Positions 8,545 through 22,069 of a DNA stretch of 64,000 bases are shown in pieces. The stretch is from Candidatus Accumulibacter propinquus (GTDB taxonomy: Bacteria; Pseudomonadota; Gammaproteobacteria; Burkholderiales; Rhodocyclaceae), in contig JADKBU010000050.1 in the NCBI GenBank assembly GCA_016714935.1, positions 62,001-126,000 on the forward strand. Direction: 5' to 3'. Position 1 is the first letter of the stretch; every line of letters begins with the position of its first letter. The notes under the pieces were generated by a model. It was not told where the DNA came from. It worked only from the letters and a program-made list of their open reading frames with translations, and made no database searches. Both the position numbers and the translations under genes were made by a program.

Positions 8545-9882
8545 TCACCACCAGCCTTCGAATTGCAGGCCGATCGTCGAACCCTGGTTGCCGCCGGCGA
8601 AGATGCCGTTCGCGGCGGTCGAGGCGACGGCGGTATTCGTCGAACTGTTGGCCGCCAGCGCCGCGGCGTCGTTCCAGCGCGCGTAGGTGTAGAAGAAGCG
8701 CAACTCGGGACGCGACCAGAAGCCGCGGGCCATGGCCAGCGTCGGCGCGATGGTCAGCTTGGTCAGGTTGCGCGTCGCGCCGGCGCTCGGCTTGACCCGG
8801 TCATGCCCCAGTTCGCCCTGCAGCTTCCAGTGCTCGGTGAGGCCGTAGGTCAGGCGGCCGCCCGCCGAGATCCAGCTCTGGTCGCCCGTGGGTGACTCGT
8901 CCTTCTGGTAGACGCCGGTCAACATGCCGCCGAGCTGCGGCGTCAACTGGGCGTAGATGCCTTCGACGACGCGCCAGCGCTTGTCGGCGGTGGTATTGGC
9001 GAGTGGTCCGGTGCTGCCGAGCCCGGTTCCCGGTCCGACCCCGTACTGCACGGCGAACTTGTTCCAGCCGTCGCCGAGAAGGTTGCTCTGGCGATGCTGC
9101 ACGGTCAGCGACCAGCCGGAGTCGCCACCGGTAGCGACATGGCCGGACACGGGAATCACGCTCAGCCCGAATTCGAGCTCGCCATGGGGATTGGTCTTGA
9201 GACCGCGCACCTGGAAATCGTAGCGGTCGGCCTTGATCGGCTGGTCCTGATTGTCCTCACGAAAATACGCCAGGCTGACCTTGACGCCGCCGATGGCGAC
9301 ATCCTCGATACCGCCGCCGAGACCCTGCGGATTCCAGTAGAAAAAGTCATTGATGTGGATGTCTTCGCGCTTGTAATAGCGCCGCCCGGCCCACACCGCC
9401 CCGCCGTTGAGCAGGGAGAGTTTCTCGGCGGCAGCGTAGGCCTGGGCGACACGGGTATCGGTGCCGTGGTCGCCGGCGTTGTAGGCCGTTGCGTGGTTCA
9501 GGCTGAACATGACGTTCGCACTGAGCGTGCTGCCGTCGGCAAAACTCGCCAGTTGTTTGCCGACAAACAGTTCGCCGTAGACCTCGCACTCGTTGCCGAG
9601 GCGGTACTTGGCTTGCGAACCGGCCAACTGGAAACAGGCGGCCCGGCTTCCTTCGGAATTGAGTCCGCTGAGTGCACGCAGATAGCCGGCAACCACAAGA
9701 TCCCTGGCAATTTCTGGCGCCAGCTCGAGCGGGATTTCCGGAGCCTCGACGCCGCCGACGTCGGTTTCGGTGACCTTCGCGCCACTCGCTTCGGCGGCGG
9801 TTGACTGGCCGCACGGCAGAGCGGCCAGAAGGACGCTGAGCAGGGCGAGCGAAGAGCGGTGGCGCAGGGATGTTTGGCGCAT
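8545..9882 (-). CDS. LamB-like carbohydrate porin
   Basis: Outer-membrane beta-barrel of 445 residues with a signal peptide (cleavage probably after ...CGQSTAA, about residue 30). The body has alternating strand-like segments and maltoporin landmarks: GRRYYKREDIHINDFFYWN resembles the LamB stretch GKRYYQRHDVHMIDFYYWD, followed by GLGGGIED. The protein ends in an aromatic terminus (GLQFEGWW, compare LamB EIWW) as expected for BAM-dependent insertion. It lies 123 bases downstream of fruA on the same strand, so it probably provides outer-membrane entry for the sugar imported by the PTS, as ScrY does in sucrose PTS operons. Fructose as the substrate is an inference from context. Confidence 0.8.
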   Translation of the reverse strand: MRQTSLRHRSSLALLSVLLAALPCGQSTAAEASGAKVTETDVGGVEAPEIPLELAPEIARDLVVAGYLRALSGLNSEGSRAACFQLAGSQAKYRLGNECEVYGELFVGKQLASFADGSTLSANVMFSLNHATAYNAGDHGTDTRVAQAYAAAEKLSLLNGGAVWAGRRYYKREDIHINDFFYWNPQGLGGGIEDVAIGGVKVSLAYFREDNQDQPIKADRYDFQVRGLKTNPHGELEFGLSVIPVSGHVATGGDSGWSLTVQHRQSNLLGDGWNKFAVQYGVGPGTGLGSTGPLANTTADKRWRVVEGIYAQLTPQLGGMLTGVYQKDESPTGDQSWISAGGRLTYGLTEHWKLQGELGHDRVKPSAGATRNLTKLTIAPTLAMARGFWSRPELRFFYTYARWNDAAALAANSSTNTAVASTAANGIFAGGNQGSTIGLQFEGWW

Positions 9883-9971
9883 GGTCGGATCCTTCCTTCT
9901 ACGAAATTCGGGCGTGCGATGCCCCCTGCCGTGCCCGGCATCGTCATGGGGGTGCTGCTTGTGGGAGGCGT

Positions 9972-9990
9972 GAGGGGAGGTTCTCCCCTC
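9972..9990. terminator. Perfect hairpin between fruA and the porin gene
   Basis: GAGGGGAG-GTT-CTCCCCTC is a perfect 8-bp stem with a 3-base loop, starting 15 bases after the fruA stop. No T tract follows in either direction, so it may act as an mRNA 3'-end stabiliser or partial attenuator that lowers porin expression relative to fruBKA rather than as a full intrinsic terminator. Confidence 0.5.
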
Positions 9991-10005
9991 GCCCGCTGCG
10001 TCGGG

Positions 10006-11802
10006 CTAGGCGGCTACGGCCCCGTTCGCGGGCAGGGGTTTCTTGAGCACGATCAGGACCAGCGCGGTGAGCAGCGTGCCGGCGGCGATGGCGCCGACGT
10101 AAGGCAGCAACTGCCCGACGGCGTTGGGAATCGCCAGCACGAAGATGCCGCCGTGCGGTGCGTGCAGGGTGCAGCCGAAAATCATCGACAATGCGCCGGT
10201 GATCGCCGCGCCGGCGACACAGGCAGGAATCACGCGCAGCGGATCCTTGGCCGCGAACGGGATCGCACCTTCGGTGATGAACGAGATGCCGAGTACCGCG
10301 GCGGCCTTGCCGGCAATCTGTTCGTCGGCCGAGAAGCGGTTCCTGGCCAGGAAGGTGGCGAGCGCGATGCCCAGCGGCGGCACCATTCCGGCGGCCATGA
10401 CCGCGGCCATGGGCATGAAACTGTTGCTCGCCAGCAGGCCGACGCCGAAGGTGTAGGCCGCCTTGTTGATCGGTCCGCCCATATCCACCGCCATCATGCC
10501 GCCGAGCAGCAGGCCGAGCAACACCGCGTTGGTGCCGCTCAGTCCCTGCAGGAAGCGGGTGAGCCCCTCCATGATCGCGCGTGCCGGACTGCCGACGACA
10601 TAAATCATCAGCAGACCGACCACCAGCGTGGCGAGCAGCGGAATCAGCAGCACCGGCTTGAGGCCTTCGAAATGTACCGGCAGGTGGATGTGGTCGCGCA
10701 GATAGCGGGCGACGTAGCCGGCGATGAAGCCGGCGACGATGCCCCCCAGAAAACCGGCCTGCAACTGGCTGGCCAGCATGCCGCCGACCAGACCCGGCGC
10801 GAGGCCGGGCCGGTCGGCGATGGAGAAGGCGATGAATCCGGCGAGTACCGGAATCATCAGCGCGAAGGCCGCGCCCCCGCCGATGTCCATCAGACTGGCC
10901 GCCAGGCTGCCCTTTTCCTTGAAGGCCTCGATGCCGAAGACGAAGGACAGCGCGATCACCAGCCCGCCGGCGACGACGATCGGCAGCATGTAGGAAACCC
11001 CGGTCAGCAGATGCTTGTAGGCCCCCGCCGGCTTCTCCGGCGTGCGCGCCTCGGTGTGCTCCGCCGCGCGCTGCAGTGCCGCTCCACTTGGCGCGGGCAG
11101 CGCGAAGGCCTCCTGCAGGACCCTGTCGGTTTCCTTCAGCGCGCGGCCGACCGAGGTTTCATGCACCCGCTTGCCGGCGAAGCGGCTGGTATCGACGTGC
11201 GTGTCGGCGCCGATGATGACCACGTCGGCGGCGGCGATTTCCTCGGCGCTGAGCGTGTTCCTGGCGCCCACCGAGCCCTGCGTTTCCACCTTGATCGTGT
11301 AGCCGTGCCTGGCGGCGGCCTTCTTCAGCGCTTCGGCGGCCATGAAGGTGTGCGCGATGCCGGTCGGGCAGGCGGTGATGGCAACGATCTTCCTGACGTC
11401 GCCACTGGCTTCGGCCTGCGCATCGACTTGGGCGGTGGCGGCGACCGGCGGTGCCGCAGCCGTCGCCCCGTGTTCGGGCCGGCGCTCGGTGCGGATGCCG
11501 ATCAGGGCCAGGGCGGCGTCGAGTACCGCTTGTGGTTCGCGGATCGCCGTGCTGGTACTGGTTTCATACACCGTCTTGCCGGCAAAGCGGGTCATTTCGA
11601 CGTGCGTGTCGGCGGCGAGGATGAGCAAGGTTGCCTGGGCGAGATCGGCCTCGTCGAGGATATCTTTGGCTCCGGCAGCGCCCTGGGTCTCGACGCGGAT
11701 GCTGTGGCCCATCAGCGCGGCGGTTTTCTTGAGGGCCTCGGCGGCCATGTGGGTGTGTGCGATGCCGGTGGGGCATGCGGTGACTGCGATGATCCTTGCC
11801 AT
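10006..11802 (-). CDS. fruA: PTS fructose-specific EIIBC component with tandem IIB domains
   Basis: Inner-membrane permease that takes up fructose and phosphorylates it to fructose-1-phosphate. Of the 598 residues, two IIB domains come first (about 1-103 and 137-235), then the IIC channel (about 260-590, with HLLTGVSYMLPIVVAGGL, SIADRPGL, and the GGPINKAAYTFGVGLL motif). Both IIB domains keep the phosphorylation motif ACPTGIAHT, with cysteines C10 and C145. In E. coli FruA the N-terminal IIB' domain lacks the cysteine, as far as I recall, so a second phosphorylatable site here is notable. The gene starts 2 bases after the fruK stop, in the operon deoR-like / fruB / fruK / fruA / porin. Confidence 0.95.
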   Translation of the reverse strand: MARIIAVTACPTGIAHTHMAAEALKKTAALMGHSIRVETQGAAGAKDILDEADLAQATLLILAADTHVEMTRFAGKTVYETSTSTAIREPQAVLDAALALIGIRTERRPEHGATAAAPPVAATAQVDAQAEASGDVRKIVAITACPTGIAHTFMAAEALKKAAARHGYTIKVETQGSVGARNTLSAEEIAAADVVIIGADTHVDTSRFAGKRVHETSVGRALKETDRVLQEAFALPAPSGAALQRAAEHTEARTPEKPAGAYKHLLTGVSYMLPIVVAGGLVIALSFVFGIEAFKEKGSLAASLMDIGGGAAFALMIPVLAGFIAFSIADRPGLAPGLVGGMLASQLQAGFLGGIVAGFIAGYVARYLRDHIHLPVHFEGLKPVLLIPLLATLVVGLLMIYVVGSPARAIMEGLTRFLQGLSGTNAVLLGLLLGGMMAVDMGGPINKAAYTFGVGLLASNSFMPMAAVMAAGMVPPLGIALATFLARNRFSADEQIAGKAAAVLGISFITEGAIPFAAKDPLRVIPACVAGAAITGALSMIFGCTLHAPHGGIFVLAIPNAVGQLLPYVGAIAAGTLLTALVLIVLKKPLPANGAVAA

Positions 11803-11804
11803 GA

Positions 11805-12800
11805 CTAGAAACTCCCTGTTGATTGGCTCGATGCCGGCGACCGGTCTGCCGTAGCGGCGATCTGGCGTACCGTGACCTGGGCCATGAATGACTCGATGAT
11901 TGTCGCCGCCGGCAGTCGCGGCCCGATCTGGGTCAGCGCACCGAGGGCGCTGGCCGTGGCCAGACGCGCGCAGTCAGCCAGCGAGCAGCCGCGCAGGCTG
12001 CCGGCAATGAAGCCGGCCAGCATTGCGTCGCCGGCCCCGACCGTGGTCTTGACCGTCACCTCGGGCGGCATGGCGTGCAGGCACGCATCGGCGGTGACGA
12101 AAAGCGCGCCGTCGCGGCCCATCGACACCAGCACGCAAGCGAGACCGCGCACTAGCAGCGCGCGCGCCGCATGGATCACCGCCGCCTGGTCCGGCAGCCG
12201 CGCATCGACGAGTTCCTCGAGTTCGGCGAGGTTCGGCTTGATCGCCCAGGGTGCCGCGGTGATACCCGCGCGCAGCGCTTCACCGCTGCTGTCGAGCAGC
12301 ACGCGCTTGCCCGCTGTCTTGAGTCGGCGGATCAGGTCCGGGTAGTAGGTGGCGGGAACACCGACGGGTACGCTGCCGGAGATCACGAAGCAGTCGTGGT
12401 CGGCGAGCAGCGCGTCGATCCGCCGTGCCAGCTCGGCGAGGTGTTCGGGCGTCGCCGCGGGGCCGGGAAAGTTGATGTCGGTGATCGAGGGCGTCACCTC
12501 GTCGATGATCTTGATGTTGACGCGGTTGTTGCCCGGGATGCGCACGAAGGCATCGCTGATCGCCTTGCCGGAAAACAGTTGTTCGAAGACGCCGGCGTTG
12601 TCGCGACCGAGCAGCCCGGTGACGGCGACACGGCAACCCAGGTCGGCGAGAAAGGAAGCGACGTTCACTCCCTTGCCGCCGGGATCGGACTGTTCCCAGG
12701 CCACGCGGTTGACGCTCCCGGCGGCGAAGCCGGGAATGGCGACGCTCTGGTCGATGGCCGGGTTGAGGGTGATGGTGGCAATGCCGGGCATTGGATTCAT
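11805..12800 (-). CDS. fruK: 1-phosphofructokinase
   Basis: PfkB/ribokinase-family kinase converting fructose-1-phosphate to fructose-1,6-bisphosphate, the step after FruA. It is 331 residues from the ATG at 12798-12800. Family features are ATITLNPAIDQSV at the N-terminus, GGKGVNVASFLADLG (substrate binding), KPNLAELEELV, and the C-terminal catalytic motif TVGAGDAMLAGF, whose aspartate is the base. A GTG six codons upstream also opens the frame, but AAGGAG sits between the two, nine bases before the ATG, so the ATG is preferred. That ribosome site lies at the fruB stop, implying coupling of fruK translation to fruB. Confidence 0.95.
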   Translation of the reverse strand: MNPMPGIATITLNPAIDQSVAIPGFAAGSVNRVAWEQSDPGGKGVNVASFLADLGCRVAVTGLLGRDNAGVFEQLFSGKAISDAFVRIPGNNRVNIKIIDEVTPSITDINFPGPAATPEHLAELARRIDALLADHDCFVISGSVPVGVPATYYPDLIRRLKTAGKRVLLDSSGEALRAGITAAPWAIKPNLAELEELVDARLPDQAAVIHAARALLVRGLACVLVSMGRDGALFVTADACLHAMPPEVTVKTTVGAGDAMLAGFIAGSLRGCSLADCARLATASALGALTQIGPRLPAATIIESFMAQVTVRQIAATADRSPASSQSTGSF

Positions 12801-12814
12801 GGTCGTGTTCTCCT

Positions 12815-15280
12815 TCACAGGGCGCGCACTTCAGCGGCGGTCCGGCAGGCGAGCGCGCGCTGCGCGAGCGCTCGCAGGTCGGTCAGGGATTGGGTGCGCA
12901 GGCGGGCCTTGATCGCCGCGACGCTGGGAATGCTCATGCTCAGTTCAGAAACGCCGAGGCCGGCAAGGATCATCGCGCCCTTCGGATCACCGGCCACGCC
13001 GCCGCATACCCCGACCCATTTTCCGGCGGCGCTGGCCGCCCTGACGGTCATGTCGATCATGCGCAGCACCGCCGGGTGCAGGGCGTCGGCCTGGCGCGCC
13101 AGGCTCGGATGCCCGCGGTCCATGGCCAGCACGTACTGTGTCAGGTCGTTGGTGCCGACCGAGAAGAAGTCGGCGTGTGCGGCGAGCTCCGGCGCCATCA
13201 GTACCGCCGAAGGCACCTCGATCATGATGCCGATGTCCACCGCGGCGGCGCCGAGTTCGCGGCGAACGTCTTCGGCGATGGCGCGCGCGGCAAGCAACTC
13301 TTCGACGGTGGCGATCATCGGGAACATGATCTTTACCGGGCCGGTCGCGGCGGCGCGGTAGATGGCACGCAACTGCGGCCGAAAAAGGTCGGAGCGGGCG
13401 AGACACAGTCGGATGCCGCGCACGCCGAGAAAAGGGTTGTCTTCGGCGGGCAGCGACAGGTACGGCACTTCCTTGTCGCCGCCGATGTCGAGCGTGCGGA
13501 TGATCAGCGGCAAGCCGTTGAGGGCACGGGTCATCGCGCTGTAGGCGATGAACTGCTCGTCTTCGCTCGGCGGCTCGGCGCGCTGCAGGAAGAGGAATTC
13601 GCTGCGCAGCAGACCAATGCCTTCGGCGCCGGCGGCCACCGCCTGTTCGGCTTCGCTGGCGCCGCCGATGTTGGCGACCACCTCGATGCGCTGGCCATCG
13701 GTGGTGATCGCCGGTTGATAGCAGGCCAGCCGCTCGGCTTCGCGCAGCGCCTGCCACTGCTGCTGCACCTGGTGGGCCAGGTGCAGATCGCCGTCGCCCG
13801 GTTCCAGGTAGAGATTGCCGGCGTCGCCGTCGAGTATGCACAGGCTGTCCTCGGGCTGATGCAGCACCGCGGGGCCGGCGCCGACGATGGCCGGGATGTC
13901 GAGCGAGCGGGCGATGATCGCGGTATGCGAGGTCGGGCCGCCGCCGGCGGTGCAGATGCCGAGAATCATCGCCGGGTCAAGGCGAGCGGTGTCCGACGGC
14001 GACAAGTCCTCGGCGACCAGGATCACCGGCATGGTGAAGGTGCCAGGCTCTTCTTCCAGCGTGTCGGCGAGCAGGCGCAGCACCCGGCGCCCGACATCCT
14101 GGAGATCGACGGCGCGCTCCTTGAGCAGCGCGTCGTCGAGCGACGCCACCTCTTGCGCCCGCTCGTCGATGCTCTGACGCCAGGCCCAGCCGGCACTGTG
14201 CCCGGCCTCGATCAGCCGTTGCGTCGCCTCGACCAGATCGGGGTCGTCGAGGAACTCCTGATGGGCGCGGAAGATGGCGGCACGCGCGGCGCCGCTGCGC
14301 GCCTTGACCTCGTCGTGCAGTTCGCGCAATTGCAGCCGGGCCGCGGCGATCGCCTGACGCAGGCGCGTCTCCTCATGCACCGCGTCGTCGGCGGTCGCCG
14401 CGACGACGATCCTCTCGCGTCGAAAATGCCGCAGCGGCCCGATCGCCACGCCCGGCGAGGCGGCGATGCCGGCGATCGCGCGCGCCTGCAGGCTCAGGGA
14501 CGGGGCGACAAGGTCTGACGAGGGGCTCGCTTCCGCGGCGTCCTCCAGGCCGTGCCTGACCGCCGCCGCCAGCGCCTCGAGCGCGGCGTCGGCATCGCTG
14601 CCACGCGCCATGATGCGGATGCCGGCCCGCGTGCCGGCGCCGAGCTTCAGCAGCGAGAGCAGGCTCTTGCCGTTGGCCACCTTGCCGATGTGGCGCACAC
14701 GCACCTCCGACTCGAACTGCCTGGCGATGTCGACAAACGCCGCTGCCGGCCGGGCATGCAGCCCGGCGGGGCCGGTCAGCGCGACATCGACCCATTTGGC
14801 GAAATCGTCGGCGGCCTCGACCGGCGCGACGGCAACCGATCCGCCGTCGCGTGGCTGGGTCAGGCGCGCGATGATGTCCAGCGGATCACTGGTGGTGGCC
14901 AGGCGGTGCACGGTCTGCGGGTCATCGAGCACATCGGTGAGGTTGGCGAGCAGTTCGATGTGTTCGTCAGAGCGGGCGGCGATGGCCACCACCAGATACA
15001 CCGTTTCGCCCTGATGCCACTGCACGCCGTCGGGAAACTGGCTGACCGAGATACCGGTCCGCAGGATCAGGTCGCGATCCCTGGGCAGTCCGTGCGGGAT
15101 GGCAATCCCGTTGCCCAGATAGGTGTTGGCCACCTTTTCGCGCAACAGCATGCTGTCGATGTAACCCGGCTGCATGTTGCCGGCATCGACCAGGAGGTTG
15201 CCGGCGATGCGGATCGCCTCGGTCTTGTCTTGTGCCCGGGCGTTCAGGAGAATGTTCCCCTGGGTCAACTTGATCATCAT
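12815..15280 (-). CDS. fruB: PTS multiphosphoryl transfer protein (fructose EIIA-HPr-EI fusion)
   Basis: Cytoplasmic phosphorelay protein passing phosphate from PEP to the FruA IIB domain. From the ATG at 15278-15280 it is 821 residues: an EIIA domain (about 1-145, phospho-histidine H63 in GNGIAIPHG), an HPr domain (about 163-250, H175 in GPAGLHARPAA), then enzyme I (about 270-815), with the phospho-histidine in GGGPTSHTAIIA, the PEP-binding TLDIGGDKEVPY stretch and the catalytic cysteine in CGGVAGDP. The frame extends 23 codons upstream, but AGGA lies just before this start and a second ATG follows immediately. With all three soluble PTS functions on one chain, the operon needs no separate ptsH or ptsI for fructose. 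Confidence 0.95.
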   Translation of the reverse strand: MMIKLTQGNILLNARAQDKTEAIRIAGNLLVDAGNMQPGYIDSMLLREKVANTYLGNGIAIPHGLPRDRDLILRTGISVSQFPDGVQWHQGETVYLVVAIAARSDEHIELLANLTDVLDDPQTVHRLATTSDPLDIIARLTQPRDGGSVAVAPVEAADDFAKWVDVALTGPAGLHARPAAAFVDIARQFESEVRVRHIGKVANGKSLLSLLKLGAGTRAGIRIMARGSDADAALEALAAAVRHGLEDAAEASPSSDLVAPSLSLQARAIAGIAASPGVAIGPLRHFRRERIVVAATADDAVHEETRLRQAIAAARLQLRELHDEVKARSGAARAAIFRAHQEFLDDPDLVEATQRLIEAGHSAGWAWRQSIDERAQEVASLDDALLKERAVDLQDVGRRVLRLLADTLEEEPGTFTMPVILVAEDLSPSDTARLDPAMILGICTAGGGPTSHTAIIARSLDIPAIVGAGPAVLHQPEDSLCILDGDAGNLYLEPGDGDLHLAHQVQQQWQALREAERLACYQPAITTDGQRIEVVANIGGASEAEQAVAAGAEGIGLLRSEFLFLQRAEPPSEDEQFIAYSAMTRALNGLPLIIRTLDIGGDKEVPYLSLPAEDNPFLGVRGIRLCLARSDLFRPQLRAIYRAAATGPVKIMFPMIATVEELLAARAIAEDVRRELGAAAVDIGIMIEVPSAVLMAPELAAHADFFSVGTNDLTQYVLAMDRGHPSLARQADALHPAVLRMIDMTVRAASAAGKWVGVCGGVAGDPKGAMILAGLGVSELSMSIPSVAAIKARLRTQSLTDLRALAQRALACRTAAEVRAL

Positions 15281-15368
15281 TGCATTCCTTGTGTCGCCCT
15301 GCTCCGGAGATGCCGGGGATGCGGGCTGGGGTGGTGGTCGGAAGCGCATCTGGCGCCATCGCGGTCGT

Positions 15369-16151
15369 TCACGACGGCTCCGCGTAAGTGATGCTGATGC
15401 CGGCGGTGCGGGCGGCGGCGAGCCCCTCGCCGGCCAGGCCGCGATCGACGATCCAGCGGCTGAGGGCGGCGAAGGGCACGATGGGCGCGAAGGACTGCTG
15501 GCCCCACTTGGCGCTGTCGCAAATCGCGCAAACGCTCTTGCTGCGGGTGATGACCGCGCGCTTGATCACCGCCTCGACGTGGTTGGAATTGGTCCAGCCC
15601 TGTGCGCCGGTAACGCCGCCGGCACCCATGAAGAAGAGATCGATATCAAGGTTGGCGATCTGTGCCAGGGCGATCGGACCGACGGTGCTGAGCGCATTCT
15701 GATAGACCTCGCCGCCGATCAACTGCAGGTGATAGGGCGTACGCCCGGCGAGTTCGCTGATGATGCTGATGCCGTGGCTGACGATATGGAGATGGGTGAC
15801 TTGCGGCAGGCCCTGGCCGATCGCCCGTGCCATTTCGAAGGCCGTCGTGCCGGCATCCAGGTACACCGTTTGGCCGCTTTTCAGCAGTCTTGTCGCGGTG
15901 TGGCCGACCTGTTGCTTCTGCAGCGACGCCAGTTCCAGGCGTTGCGTGTATTCGACGTCGCGATTGAGCAGGACCGCTCCACCATGGACCCGGCGCAGGA
16001 GGCCGCGCGCCTCGAGTTCGGCCAGATCGCGGCGCACCGTCATCTCGGACAAGGCGAACTGTTGCGCCAGTTGCCGCGTGCGGCACTCACCGCGCGCCGA
16101 CAGTTCGGACATGATCAATTCCAGCCGATGGTCGGCGAGATGCTCAGCCAT
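15369..16151 (-). CDS. DeoR/GlpR-family transcriptional regulator, probable fructose operon repressor
   Basis: 260-residue sugar-phosphate-responsive repressor. An N-terminal helix-turn-helix (about 6-58, with TRQLAQQFALSEMTVRRDLAELEARGLLRRVHGGA) carries the DeoR signature, and a C-terminal effector domain (about 75-235) has DAGTTAFEMARAI and the STVGPIALAQI region. It is the first gene of the minus-strand operon, 88 bases ahead of fruB. By analogy with FruR of Gram-positive fru operons it likely responds to fructose-1-phosphate; this is unlike E. coli, where the LacI-type Cra controls fruBKA. The assignment to fructose control rests on position only. Confidence 0.88.
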   Translation of the reverse strand: MAEHLADHRLELIMSELSARGECRTRQLAQQFALSEMTVRRDLAELEARGLLRRVHGGAVLLNRDVEYTQRLELASLQKQQVGHTATRLLKSGQTVYLDAGTTAFEMARAIGQGLPQVTHLHIVSHGISIISELAGRTPYHLQLIGGEVYQNALSTVGPIALAQIANLDIDLFFMGAGGVTGAQGWTNSNHVEAVIKRAVITRSKSVCAICDSAKWGQQSFAPIVPFAALSRWIVDRGLAGEGLAAARTAGISITYAEPS

Positions 16152-16240
16152 GCGCGGGTCGCCTCCGGTGAGAGTCGTTCGTTACGCTGGCAGGAAAATC
16201 GAGTCTGAGAGACATGGCGGCCCTTTCTGATGGTGTTCGG

Positions 16241-16307
16241 TTACGGTTGTAAATGTGTGTTTGTGTTTGGTTAGCAGTCAGTATCGCACAATATCTAACA
16301 TTTGCAA
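16241..16307 (-). promoter_or_regulatory. Candidate promoter and DeoR-type operator of the fructose operon
   Basis: On the minus strand, TTGCAA (16302-16307) and GATACT (16280-16285) are 16 bases apart and could be a sigma-70 -35/-10 pair. Just downstream, towards the regulator gene, lies an A/C-rich tract (16250-16272; AACCAAACACAAACACACAT on this strand) with repeated CAAACAC units. DeoR/GlpR-type repressors often bind such direct repeats, so this is the likely operator. AT content rises clearly here compared with the flanking genes. Confidence 0.4.
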
Positions 16308-16438
16308 GCACTTTCTTGCCCTGCTTGGAAGTCGCGCGAAGCAAGCGAACGATTCCACAGATCGCGAGTCATCCCGTGGTGGGGATATCATTGGCCCCAT
16401 ATTCGACGCGTGACGCAGAGACCCCGGGAGGCGTTGGC

Positions 16439-16927
16439 ATGCAGATCATCAAGTGGGTCGCCACGGCTATCGTGGCGACCGCCACACTGGCATTGCTGGC
16501 CGGGCAGCTGGGCCTGTTCGCCGGCCAGCCTCCCGGCGACCTTGGCGTGCACGCAGGCAAACTGAAGCGACCGTCGGATACAGACAACAGTGTGAGCAGC
16601 CAGGCGCTGTTGTGGCCTGGCCATCGCCAGCGCGAAGCTGCACAGATCGCACCGCTGGCGCTGCGGGGTGATGGGCCCACCACGATGGCGAGGCTGAACG
16701 CACTGCTGCAGGCCGAACCGGGCGCGACCATTGTGGACAGCCGCATCGACTATCTGCGCGTGCAATACACGACCCGACTCATGAAGTTCGTCGACGATGT
16801 CGAGTTCTGGTTCGACCCCGTGCAGGGTGTGGTACAGGTACGATCGGCGTCGCGCGTCGGGCGCAACGATTTCGGGGTCAATCGCCGCCGCATCGAACAA
16901 TTGCGCGACAAACTCGCAACCTCGTGA
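16439..16927 (+). CDS. DUF1499 family protein
   Basis: 162-residue protein with an N-terminal hydrophobic helix (about 6-28) that could be a signal anchor. It then shows the DUF1499 pattern: N/S-x-VSSQA near the start of the domain (DTDNSVSSQA), then LNALLQAEPGATIVDSRIDYLRVQYTTRLMKFVDDVEFWFDP, and RVGRNDFGVNRRRIEQLR near the C-terminus. Function is unknown; family members are predicted to be exported or membrane-attached. The start is supported by GGGAGG eight bases upstream. It is followed 35 bases later by the large hybrid kinase on the same strand. Confidence 0.85.
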   Translation: MQIIKWVATAIVATATLALLAGQLGLFAGQPPGDLGVHAGKLKRPSDTDNSVSSQALLWPGHRQREAAQIAPLALRGDGPTTMARLNALLQAEPGATIVDSRIDYLRVQYTTRLMKFVDDVEFWFDPVQGVVQVRSASRVGRNDFGVNRRRIEQLRDKLATS

Positions 16928-16962
16928 TCGAGGCGTCATCGTGATCGACGACAAGGGACGGA

Positions 16963-21360
<4,398 letters not shown>

Positions 21361-21583
21361 GCCACCAGCCCCGTGATGAACCTCGGCGCAGAAGATCTGC
21401 GCCCGGCATGGCGTCGATGCCCGGCCGACATGCCTTGAAAGGCCAGGACGGGGTGGTCTAGCGCCGCGGCGCACACACCGGATCGTGCAAGCCACGGCCA
21501 GCGACGATTCACGCCGGGAGACGATACCGCAGCGACGACAAGTGACTTAAACTGGCAGCTCTTGACCACCAAAGGAGAATCAG

Positions 21584-21952
21584 ATGATCGGCTACGTCAC
21601 GCTTGGAACCAACGACCTCTCCGCTGCCACCGCCTTCTATGACGCCTTGCTGGCGGAAACAGGAGCCAGACGCGTGTGGGAATTTCCGCGCGGCGTCGCC
21701 TGGGGAGTGGCTCCGGACAAACCGAGTCTTGCCGTCATGACGCCTTTCGACGGCAACGCCGCCACGGTGGGCAACGGCGTGATGGTGGCCCTGGTGGTCG
21801 ACTCGCACGAGAAGGTCGATCGCGTTCATGCCAGGGCGCTCGAACTCGGCGGCAAGGATGAAGGCCCGGTCGGCGCACGCGGCGAAGGTTTCTACGCCGG
21901 TTACTTTCGCGACCTGGATGGCAACAAGCTGAACGTCTTCTGCCATGGCTAG
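21584..21952 (+). CDS. VOC-family (glyoxalase/bleomycin-resistance fold) protein
   Basis: 122-residue cytoplasmic protein of the vicinal-oxygen-chelate fold, starting MIGYVTLGTNDLSAATAFYD and ending YFRDLDGNKLNVFCHG, the paired beta-alpha-beta-beta-beta modules of the family. It resembles the small glyoxalase-like proteins that are common and uncharacterised in proteobacteria. Metal ligands are not obvious beyond the C-terminal D/N positions, so the reaction cannot be assigned. A strong AAAGGAG site lies seven bases ahead of the ATG. It is a single gene separated by 223 bases from the upstream kinase and convergent with cheB. Confidence 0.88.
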   Translation: MIGYVTLGTNDLSAATAFYDALLAETGARRVWEFPRGVAWGVAPDKPSLAVMTPFDGNAATVGNGVMVALVVDSHEKVDRVHARALELGGKDEGPVGARGEGFYAGYFRDLDGNKLNVFCHG

Positions 21953-22069
21953 CGTGCGCGCGGCGATGGCGTTCCCCTCCTCCCTCACCGCGAACGCTGC
22001 GCCGCCGAGAGCCGGCGCCACGACGACCAGCGCGGGGTTTCCGGCAGCTTGAGCGTGGCTCGCCCGTGG

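Noticed and set aside
9859..11808. 649-residue plus-strand open frame
   Set aside because: Shadow of fruA.
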